NCBI GenBank assembly: GCA_030024065.1
Contig: JASEIE010000230.1
Span: 1 to 6,508, forward strand
Reading direction: 5' to 3'
From: Thermodesulfobacteriota bacterium
GTDB lineage: Bacteria > Desulfobacterota > BSN033 > UBA1163
Length of the DNA stretch: 6,508 nt
Below, one piece after another: positions 1 through 5,311 of this stretch. Made by a program: the position numbers and the translations under genes. The notes beneath the pieces are model-generated. The model saw only the letters and a program-made list of their open reading frames with translations, made no database searches and was not told where the DNA came from. Within the stretch, counting starts at the first letter, position 1. Each line of letters starts with the position of its first letter.

Positions 1-34
1 CCCTGAGCCGTGAGCCTGTCGAACGGTCGAAGGG
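1..34. repeat. Nested short palindromic repeat (CCCTGAGC...TCGAAGGG type)
   Basis: The outer module begins CCCTGAGC and ends TCGAAGGG. An inner module, CCGTGAGCCTGTCGAACGG, sits at about 8-26. Both have the same layout: a 4-bp complementary end, then GAG opposite TCGA. The ends are CCCT/AGGG in one and CCGT/ACGG in the other, so pairing is preserved. Short repeats of this type recur in intergenic regions of many environmental bacterial genomes. It may continue to the left of the window. Confidence 0.55.
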
Positions 35-91
35 TGTTTTTAGCATTTGTGCAACAGGTTCTAAAGCCCTGGGATACAACTCTATATGCTC

Positions 92-102
92 TCAGCCTTC
101 TA
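92..102 (+). repeat. 11-bp direct repeat TCAGCCTTCTA, copy 1
   Basis: Identical to 290-300. The two copies bracket the inverted-repeat cluster, and the second copy overlaps the stop codon of the DUF4387 gene. They could be a target duplication, a recombination footprint, or chance in a pyrimidine-rich stretch. Confidence 0.5.
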
Positions 103-121
103 CACTTTGCCTGCTCTGTAA

Positions 122-245
122 ACCCCGTTAGAAGGTTTTCGACCTTCCAACGGGAAGGCTCACACGGGGCTTTAGACCCCGTGTTCGCTGCAAAAGGAAT
201 ATTGTCTTCATCCCCACTGTAAACAGCGGGGCTTTCTAACGGGGT
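122..245. repeat. Cluster of nested GC-rich inverted repeats
   Basis: The outer pair ACCCCGTTAGAA (122-133) and its complement (234-245) enclose three hairpins: 124-136 with 142-154 (13 bp, one mismatch, 5-base loop), 162-169 with 177-184 (8 bp perfect, 7-base loop), and 212-219 with 224-231 (8 bp, one mismatch, 4-base loop). The left arm can pair either locally or with the distant copy. All share a CCCCG/CGGGG core. The shapes recall transcript ends or ncRNA scaffolds of IS200/IS605-type (TnpB) elements, but no transposase is recognisable. Repeats are visible; the mobile-element origin is inferred. Confidence 0.6.
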
Positions 246-281
246 AAAGGTTCAATAGTCTAAATCAATGCAAAGGATGGG

Positions 282-299
282 AGAAGGATTCAGCCTTCT
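282..299 (-). terminator. Weak hairpin at the end of the DUF4387 gene
   Basis: AGAAGG and CCTTCT (6-bp perfect arms, loop of 6) form a hairpin on the minus strand that begins within the stop codon of the last gene. No U-rich tract follows, and the stem is short and not GC-rich, so it is a poor intrinsic terminator. It may only mark the operon end; larger hairpins downstream could serve instead. Confidence 0.2.
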
Positions 300-300
300 A
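290..300 (+). repeat. 11-bp direct repeat TCAGCCTTCTA, copy 2
   Basis: Second copy of the repeat at 92-102. Its last three bases (CTA on plus) are the TAG stop of the DUF4387 gene, so if the repeat came from an insertion, the insertion landed at or created the very end of that gene. Confidence 0.5.
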
Positions 301-606
301 TGAGATTTCAATATCAACCAGAGGCGCATACTGTTGCCCCCCATGCATGTCACTGTCCTGAAGATCACCCTGAAAGATAGGACGTGGGATGGAGGCTTTA
401 ATGGCAAGGGCATTATCACAAAAGAAGAACATGACGTTTTCTTCGGGGACGCCATAGAGCCTTGAAATCACCTCTTTGCTGATTGCTCCAGAGCCTTTCA
501 CTCTGGCGTATTTTTGAGGATCGTCAAAAACAATATCAAAGGTGAGATTAAAAGGACCTGCATTCTTACTTCTAATCAGCTTCGCAATCTCCTTTAGTTT
601 TGGCAT
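298..606 (-). CDS. DUF4387 family protein, likely partner of the AtuA-like protein
   Basis: This small soluble protein of 102 residues has no signal peptide or membrane segment. Recognisable DUF4387 features are IRSKNAGPFNLTFDIVFDD (11-29), the middle segment SKEVISRLYGVPEENVMFF (43-61) and the C-terminal QGDLQDSDMHGGQQYAPL (79-96). This family is usually found directly after, or fused to, AtuA/DUF1446 proteins, so it is probably a second subunit or detached C-terminal domain of the preceding gene product; the biochemical role is unknown. ATG at 606 has a GAAGGGG ribosome site five to six bases upstream, within the 17-base gap after the AtuA-like stop. It is the last gene before a repeat-rich gap, and its stop codon lies in one copy of an 11-base direct repeat. 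The family call is good; the function is not known. Confidence 0.85.
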   Translation of the reverse strand: MPKLKEIAKLIRSKNAGPFNLTFDIVFDDPQKYARVKGSGAISKEVISRLYGVPEENVMFFFCDNALAIKASIPRPIFQGDLQDSDMHGGQQYAPLVDIEIS

Positions 607-623
607 AGAATCCCCTTCTCACT

Positions 624-2012
624 TTAAACGCGGATGACTTCCATTGGAAACATCTCAAAAGGGTCATCCGGCTCAACAATGTGATTCAGATTGAATCGAT
701 AAACCGCTCCCCTCTCAAGATGGGCTGGATTATAGAGACAGGCCAGCGATGTAATCAACCCGCTCCATTGAGGAACAGGATTGTGTATGGCAAGATGCCT
801 TGCACTGGTTGCGATAGAACTGGCAATCTCCTGGGTAGGGGCTGTTATTTCGATGATAAGGCCTATCTCGTGGGACCTTATTTCCTTGACCGGCTCGAGC
901 GCTCCCATGGTTCCGTCCTTGCCATAGAGCCGGAAATTCAAAAAATAATCCTTCTTCGACAATCTCCCCCCGTATATTTCCTTAATCCTCTCCTCGATTT
1001 TACCCTGCAGCCTCCCGATCCAATCATCGATCTGGCCAACGATGATGGGATCCCTTATCCCTCCGATGATGATACTCTGATAACCCACCTTCTCTGCCCC
1101 TTCCAGTTTAACGGTATAGGCTGAAGCGGGTATGAAATGGCTGCCCGAAACCTTCACCGCCTTCTCGCTGATCGGCTCATAGGTTGCTTTGGAAAGATCG
1201 AGGGTTCCAGAACACTCCTGGAAATAGAAAGGATCCGCATTTTCGTATAAGCTGTGGGCAGCAACACTTTGAGGGGTACATCTCAGCGCTGGATCCATGG
1301 GTTCCACCACAAAATGATCCTTTCGGATATAGGCCATGATGCAGTCGGGTGATTTGCGCTGGGTGACGGCTGCCGTGCCGCATTCAACAATCTTTCCGGC
1401 ATGCCAGGAGAGACCTTCCGGAAACCCGTATTTTATCGGATACGCCGCATAGAGGGCGGTATCACTTGATCTCCCTGCAACAATCACCTCCGCTCCTTCG
1501 GACAGAGCCTTGATATAGGGTTCTACGCCCATCATGCCCACAATTCGCTCGCTCCGCTCAATGACTTCCTCATTTAATTCCGGAGCAGGATTCAAGGGCT
1601 TGATCTTCCCTTTCTGAAATTTCTTTTTGATGTATTCCTTCGGCTGCTCTGAATGAATCAATGCTGCTTTGAAGTGAAGAGCTTCCTCCCTGGCTATTTC
1701 CTTCAATATCTCCCAGGTCCATTCGAGATGGATATCCCCGCCTGCGGTGCCTGCTGACCCTATTATGAGAGGAATATCCAGCCTTCTCGCACCAACAAGC
1801 ATATGCCGGAGGTCTCTCTTGCAGGCATCTCTTGAAAATGCGCATTTCCCGGATCCGAGGGGGAAAGGACCAGGGTCTGTTGAGCCAGCATCGCAGCCAA
1901 TGAAATGGGGTCGCCTGCTTAAAGCCTCTTCAAGAGAACTTTGAAGATAACCGGACCCAAGCATTCCGGTGGGAGCGAGAATCCTGACTTCCTCTAAAGA
2001 GTTCCTTTCCAT
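624..2012 (-). CDS. AtuA-family (DUF1446) protein, acyclic terpene utilisation-like
   Basis: This cytoplasmic protein belongs to the family of Pseudomonas AtuA, which is encoded in the citronellol/geraniol (acyclic terpene) utilisation cluster; the reaction AtuA catalyses is not established to my knowledge. Family-type motifs seen: APTGMLGSG (13-21), CDAGSTDPGPFPLGSG (40-55), GSAGTAGGD (85-93), VAGRSSDTALYAA (178-190), HAGKIVECGT (204-213) and FRLYGKDGTMGALEP (360-374). The Gly/Ser/Asp-rich loops suggest nucleotide, CoA or phosphate binding, but that is inference. At 462 residues it lacks the C-terminal domain of longer AtuA proteins; the next gene, 17 bases on, probably supplies an equivalent as a separate DUF4387 chain. 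ATG at 2012 has AAGGAGG seven bases upstream. Linkage to TctCBA and a lyase points to carboxylic or acyl-CoA catabolism rather than terpenes specifically; no geranyl-CoA carboxylase genes are here. Confidence 0.85.
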   Translation of the reverse strand: MERNSLEEVRILAPTGMLGSGYLQSSLEEALSRRPHFIGCDAGSTDPGPFPLGSGKCAFSRDACKRDLRHMLVGARRLDIPLIIGSAGTAGGDIHLEWTWEILKEIAREEALHFKAALIHSEQPKEYIKKKFQKGKIKPLNPAPELNEEVIERSERIVGMMGVEPYIKALSEGAEVIVAGRSSDTALYAAYPIKYGFPEGLSWHAGKIVECGTAAVTQRKSPDCIMAYIRKDHFVVEPMDPALRCTPQSVAAHSLYENADPFYFQECSGTLDLSKATYEPISEKAVKVSGSHFIPASAYTVKLEGAEKVGYQSIIIGGIRDPIIVGQIDDWIGRLQGKIEERIKEIYGGRLSKKDYFLNFRLYGKDGTMGALEPVKEIRSHEIGLIIEITAPTQEIASSIATSARHLAIHNPVPQWSGLITSLACLYNPAHLERGAVYRFNLNHIVEPDDPFEMFPMEVIRV

Positions 2013-2043
2013 CTTAGAACCTCCTTATGACAACCTTGCCAGA

Positions 2044-3531
2044 TCAAACCCTTCTCCTTTTCCTTATCCACCTGACGATGGGAACCATGAGCACAAGGAG
2101 TATGATAATTAAAAATGCCAGGGAGTATGGCCGAGTCACCAGGATACTCAATCTACCATGGGATAGAGTGAGCGATTGGTATAGGGCCCTTTCAACCATT
2201 GGACCTAACACTAACGCCAGGACAATCGGGGCTCCAGGGAGTTCAAATTTCTTCACAAAATAGCCCACAATGCCAAAGATAAACAACAGCCCGACATGAA
2301 ATAAACTATTCTCGAGGCTATAGGTTCCTGTGACACATACGAGAAGAATGAACGGGTAGAGTATAGAGTAAGGGACCCTCAACAAACTGGCAAACAGGGG
2401 AACGAGGGGAAGGTTCATGATCAGGAGGATGAAATTCCCGAGATACATGCTGGCAATAATGCCCCAAATAAAGTCCGGATTCTGTTGAAAGAGCATTGGC
2501 CCTGGCCTGAGCCCATACATCACCATCGCACCCATCATGACCGCGGTTGTCCCGGAACCAGGGACACCCAAAGTAAACAGGGGAACCATGGCACCGCAAA
2601 CAGCCGCATTGTTTGCCCCCTCTGGTCCTGCCACCCCTTCAATTGCACCTTTACCGAATTTTTCAGGATTTTTGGATAACATTTTCTCTGTTGCATAGGA
2701 TAGAAAGGAGGCAATGGTTGCTCCTGTTCCTGGAAGAACGCCGACCAAAAACCCGATCACTGACCCTCGTGCTATCGGAGCAGCAGACTCCTTCCATTCT
2801 TTCGGGGTAGGCATAAATTCGGAAAGCTTTGTTTTGATGATACTTATCTTCATCCTTTCTTCCGCGCTTACCAGAACCTCCCCTATCCCAAAAACCCCCA
2901 TGACGACCACGATGAAACTAACACCGTCGATCAGTTCCAGGCTGCCAAAGGTGAACCGGTTCACTCCCCCGACCGGGTCCACCCCAACCAATCCAATCAT
3001 AAGACCAAGAACAATGCTAATCATGGACTTCACAACCGATCTTCCGCCGAGGAATACGATGGTTGAAAGACCCATCAAGATCAATGAGAAATACTCCGGG
3101 GGACCAAAACTCAGGGCGATATCGGCCAGAGGAGGAGCCAGGAGCATCAGTCCCACCACACTTAACGTCCCTGCGATATAGGATGAGATTGCCGCCATGG
3201 CCAGAGCAGCGCCCGCACGCCCCTTTCTCGCCATCTGATATCCATCCAGACAGGTTATGACGGATGCCGATTCTCCCGGTATGTTAAGCAGGATTGATGT
3301 GGTGGAGCCTCCGTATTGAGCGCCATAATAAACAGCGGCCATCATGATCATAGCAGAAGTGGGGTTCATACCGAACGTGGTGGGAAGGATCATGGCGATC
3401 GTTACAAGCGGCCCGAGGCCAGGAAGAACGCCTATCACCGTCCCTACAAAGCATCCCGTGAAAGCGTATAAAATATTGATCGGGGTCAGTGCCACCCCGA
3501 ACCCTCGAATGAGAAGTTCAAATGACTCCAT
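2044..3531 (-). CDS. tctA: Tripartite tricarboxylate transporter large permease (TctA)
   Basis: This is the large polytopic inner-membrane permease that moves the carboxylate, probably driven by an ion gradient. From ATG at 3531 it is 495 residues, the usual TctA length. The two conserved halves are visible: GVLPGLGPLVTIAMILP (34-50) with YYGAQYGGSTTSILLNIPGE (68-87), and GVLPGTGATIASFLSY (264-279) with AGPEGANNAAVCGAMVPLFT (301-320) and GVPGSGTTA (322-330). The half-repeats reflect the family's internal symmetry. The last helix (about 470-487) ends in a basic tail, RKRRR. The frame is open back to an ATG at 3615, but that start overlaps tctB by 65 bases and adds a segment outside the family; AGGAGG at 3543-3548 supports 3531. 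Only 31 bases separate its stop from the AtuA-like gene. Confidence 0.95.
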   Translation of the reverse strand: MESFELLIRGFGVALTPINILYAFTGCFVGTVIGVLPGLGPLVTIAMILPTTFGMNPTSAMIMMAAVYYGAQYGGSTTSILLNIPGESASVITCLDGYQMARKGRAGAALAMAAISSYIAGTLSVVGLMLLAPPLADIALSFGPPEYFSLILMGLSTIVFLGGRSVVKSMISIVLGLMIGLVGVDPVGGVNRFTFGSLELIDGVSFIVVVMGVFGIGEVLVSAEERMKISIIKTKLSEFMPTPKEWKESAAPIARGSVIGFLVGVLPGTGATIASFLSYATEKMLSKNPEKFGKGAIEGVAGPEGANNAAVCGAMVPLFTLGVPGSGTTAVMMGAMVMYGLRPGPMLFQQNPDFIWGIIASMYLGNFILLIMNLPLVPLFASLLRVPYSILYPFILLVCVTGTYSLENSLFHVGLLFIFGIVGYFVKKFELPGAPIVLALVLGPMVERALYQSLTLSHGRLSILVTRPYSLAFLIIILLVLMVPIVRWIRKRRRV

Positions 3532-3542
3532 GGAAGAATCTT

Positions 3543-3548
3543 CCTCCT
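3543..3548 (-). promoter_or_regulatory. Ribosome binding site deciding the tctA start
   Basis: AGGAGG on the minus strand sits just after the tctB stop codon (3551-3553) and 11 bases before ATG at 3531. The spacing is slightly long but the match is perfect, and the resulting N-terminus (MESFELLIRGF) fits TctA. It favours 3531 over the upstream in-frame ATG at 3615. Confidence 0.7.
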
Positions 3549-3550
3549 GT

Positions 3551-4006
3551 TCACCTAAAAAGGCCGAGAGGTAAAGGAACCCCAAGCCAGATTTTAAAAA
3601 GGCCGTACATAGCAAAAACCATACACGCAGCGATGAGGATCCCTTTGTACCACCGATATTTTTCTAAGAAAATCAATAACAAAAAGATGAATAAGATCAT
3701 AGAGAGCAAATACCCAAGGCGTTCGAACACCAGGATACTGGCGAGCAAGGCCCCCATAATAGATGCGATCCTCAAAAGTCCTTGCCTGCCTGGAAGAGGA
3801 TTGTCTTCGGTCTCATGCCGCTTTAGAATGGTATTGTTCAAGAGGAGAAAAAGAGAAAGTAATCCCAGTGTGATTCCTAGCCAAAAGGGGAAAAAACCGG
3901 CCCCCGGGCTAAATTCAACAGTGTAAACAAGCTCTCTCGATCCATAAATGATCCAGATGGATAGTATGATAAGGAGGATACCAATCGCCTGGTTGCATCT
4001 TCTCAT
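3551..4006 (-). CDS. tctB: Tripartite tricarboxylate transporter small membrane subunit (TctB)
   Basis: This is the small inner-membrane subunit of the TctABC symporter, needed for transport alongside TctA; its exact role is poorly defined. The 151 residues match the family size. About four hydrophobic segments are visible, near residues 8-21, 40-58, 79-96 and 98-115, with another hydrophobic stretch at 122-140. SPGAGFFPFWLG (33-44) is the family's characteristic P-x-x-FP signature after the first helix, and the C-terminal LGVPLPLG (141-148) is also typical. ATG at 4006 has GAGGT six bases upstream. The stop (3551-3553) is 19 bases before the tctA start, indicating translational coupling. Sequence in this family is weakly conserved, so context adds much of the confidence. 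Confidence 0.9.
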   Translation of the reverse strand: MRRCNQAIGILLIILSIWIIYGSRELVYTVEFSPGAGFFPFWLGITLGLLSLFLLLNNTILKRHETEDNPLPGRQGLLRIASIMGALLASILVFERLGYLLSMILFIFLLLIFLEKYRWYKGILIAACMVFAMYGLFKIWLGVPLPLGLFR

Positions 4007-4148
4007 AATTCTACCTCAATATTCTGTCTTGATTTGTGAAGCACGCTACCCACAGGACGGAACTTCTGGGAAATGAAATATTATTATGTTATGCCGATAA
4101 AAAGAGTCGGATAAATCTTCTGCATCTCTCCGGAAGTCATTTCATCTC

Positions 4149-4184
4149 CGGGAGAGGGGAGTGACGCTTCCCTCCCCTCTCCCG
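4149..4184 (-). promoter_or_regulatory. Strong intergenic hairpin between tctC and tctB
   Basis: A perfect 13-bp GC-rich inverted repeat (4149-4161 with 4172-4184, core GGGAGAGGGGAG) has a 10-base loop. It starts 5 bases after the tctC stop. On the transcribed strand no U tract follows (the RNA continues GAGAUGAAAUG), so it does not fit a classical intrinsic terminator. Its place after the binding-protein gene suggests an mRNA-stabilising or partial-termination element keeping TctC above TctB and TctA, as known for other binding-protein operons. That role is inferred. Confidence 0.6.
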
Positions 4185-4189
4185 AGACA

Positions 4190-5167
4190 TTAATTCTTTT
4201 TCACCAACCCCAATGCTTTCATCTCCTCTGTGAACATCACCATCTCCTTTTCTAAAAATTTCTTAAAATCAGCGCTCCCCATGTAAGACTCCATCACCGT
4301 CTCATTGACCAGGTATTTTTTCCAGGTTTCGGTCTGGGTCAGTTTTTGGAAGGCTGATTCCAGATATTTCACCACATCCTTGGGCATATCCTTTGTTCCC
4401 CATATGCCGCGATTCTGGAAAAAGTTCACGTCGATACCCTCTTCTTTCAAGGTGGGAAGTTTCGGCACATAGGGAATGCGTTTCTCGGTGACAGCAGCCA
4501 GGGCGCGGAGCTTTCCGGCCTCCATCTGTCCCAACATCTCACCAGGATTACCGAGGCCGAAATCAACATGACCGCCAAGCAGAGCCCCAAAGGCCTCTGA
4601 CCCCTGTTTGAAGGAAACAATGTTAAATTCCACCCCTGTTGCCTTCTCGATCCTGTGGGCGGCGATATGGTCCGATGCCCCGATCGAAGCCAACCCCATG
4701 CTGACCCCTTTGCGTTTCTTTTTGGCTTCGGCAATAAACTCCTTCACATTCTTCCAGGGAGCATTCGCCCTGACCGTGAGGATATTGGGGTCCTGGATTA
4801 ACATACAGATCGGGGTAAAATCATCAAGGTTTAACTTGACCTCTCCCTTGGCCAGAGTGGTATAGATGGCCGTTGTCGTTGCAAAGATAGTGTAGGGATC
4901 ACCTTTCTTCGTGCCCACAAAGGCCGTAGCCACAGCACCACTTCCTCCTGACTTATTCATAGGCACTAAAGAAACCGGGAGAAGCTTTTCTTTTCCCATC
5001 ATATCAATGATATGCCGTATGAATATATCCGAACCACCCCCTGGAGCGCTGTGGGTCACAAATTCAATGGGTTTTTCCGGATAGGCCGCTGCCGCTACCA
5101 AATAAGATGAGCTCAAAAACAAAAAAGTTAAAACTAAAACGCATAAGGATTGACGAAATGCTTTCAT
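4190..5167 (-). CDS. tctC: Tripartite tricarboxylate transporter substrate-binding protein (TctC/Bug family)
   Basis: This is the periplasmic binding protein that captures a carboxylate and delivers it to the TctAB membrane complex. The 325 residues match the usual family length. Residues 1-28 form a signal peptide: basic start (KAFR), hydrophobic core, and an AAAA cleavage region with no lipobox Cys. The mature protein begins YPEKPIEFV, followed by APGGGSD (41-47), the family's first ligand-binding loop, and SGGSGAVA (73-80), the glycine-rich second part of the site. GHVDFGLGNPGE (199-210) and the RALAAVTEKR region (221-230) are also typical. ATG at 5167 is preceded by AGGAGGG with a 4-base gap, so the start is well supported. 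It lies 144 bases after the lyase gene and 183 before tctB, a gap with a stable hairpin. Ligand unknown: Bug proteins bind many carboxylates. Confidence 0.93.
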   Translation of the reverse strand: MKAFRQSLCVLVLTFLFLSSSYLVAAAAYPEKPIEFVTHSAPGGGSDIFIRHIIDMMGKEKLLPVSLVPMNKSGGSGAVATAFVGTKKGDPYTIFATTTAIYTTLAKGEVKLNLDDFTPICMLIQDPNILTVRANAPWKNVKEFIAEAKKKRKGVSMGLASIGASDHIAAHRIEKATGVEFNIVSFKQGSEAFGALLGGHVDFGLGNPGEMLGQMEAGKLRALAAVTEKRIPYVPKLPTLKEEGIDVNFFQNRGIWGTKDMPKDVVKYLESAFQKLTQTETWKKYLVNETVMESYMGSADFKKFLEKEMVMFTEEMKALGLVKKN

Positions 5168-5227
5168 TTTACCCTCCTTCCTTCTCTTTTATTATGTTGT
5201 GTGTTGAACCCTCCCGTAACCGCTCAC

Positions 5228-5242
5228 TTAAAATCCATCCAT
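5228..5242 (-). other. Four-codon mini-ORF behind a strong Shine-Dalgarno
   Basis: On the minus strand AGGAGGT (5251-5257), within a longer anti-SD match AAGAGGAGGTGAT, is followed after 8 bases by ATG GAT GGA TTT TAA, encoding only Met-Asp-Gly-Phe. It sits 61 bases upstream of the tctC start, in the gap after the lyase gene. It could be a leader peptide, a ribosome landing site, or the relic of a lost gene start. The signal is visible; the function is speculative. Confidence 0.25.
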
Positions 5243-5311
5243 CGGCAATCACCTCCTCTTATGAGGCTGGCTAAAATATCCCCTTCAAGGGAAGAAGACC
5301 TATCACATGCC

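Larger units (their letters stand above)
35..297. other. Gene-free intergenic stretch after the operon
   Basis: No credible gene is seen here. A plus-strand frame at 10-222 resembles no family and crosses the hairpins. The minus strand is open without a stop from 251 to the left edge, but has no start codon or recognisable domain. The content is repeats: the hairpin cluster, an 11-bp direct repeat, and a further 10-bp inverted pair, TCTAAAGCCC at 60-69 against 167-176. Confidence 0.6.

Noticed and set aside
10..222. Plus-strand frame of 70 codons starting with ATG
   Set aside because: It crosses the hairpin cluster, has no ribosome site or recognisable domain, and its composition follows the inverted repeats.
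1..300. CRISPR array
   Set aside because: The repeats are inverted and differ in length and spacing; there are no regular direct repeats with unique spacers and no cas genes.
681..1124. Plus-strand frame of 147 codons
   Set aside because: Lies wholly antisense to the well-supported AtuA-like gene and shows no family motifs.
2714..3181. Plus-strand frame of 155 codons
   Set aside because: Antisense to tctA; its Pro/Thr/Ser/Arg-rich translation is what the complement of a Gly/Val/Ile-rich membrane protein gives.
3532..3615. Longer tctA start at 3615
   Set aside because: It would overlap tctB by 65 bases, adds 28 residues outside the family, and has a weaker ribosome site than the ATG at 3531.
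3522..3926. Plus-strand frame of 134 codons
   Set aside because: Antisense to tctB and the tctA start; no domain and no ribosome site.
4094..4110. Small CCGA...TCGG hairpin in the tctC-tctB gap
   Set aside because: Only four base pairs around a nine-base loop; too weak to call a terminator or a regulatory element.
5171..5254. GTG-initiated 27-codon frame ending at the tctC start
   Set aside because: Its GTG lies inside the Shine-Dalgarno of the mini-ORF, it has no ribosome site of its own, and its end is simply the tctC ribosome site read as Lys-Glu-Gly-Gly codons.
5278..5292. CCCTT/AAGGG palindrome after the lyase gene as a terminator
   Set aside because: A five-base arm with almost no loop cannot form a stable hairpin, and the A/T run after it is short and mixed.
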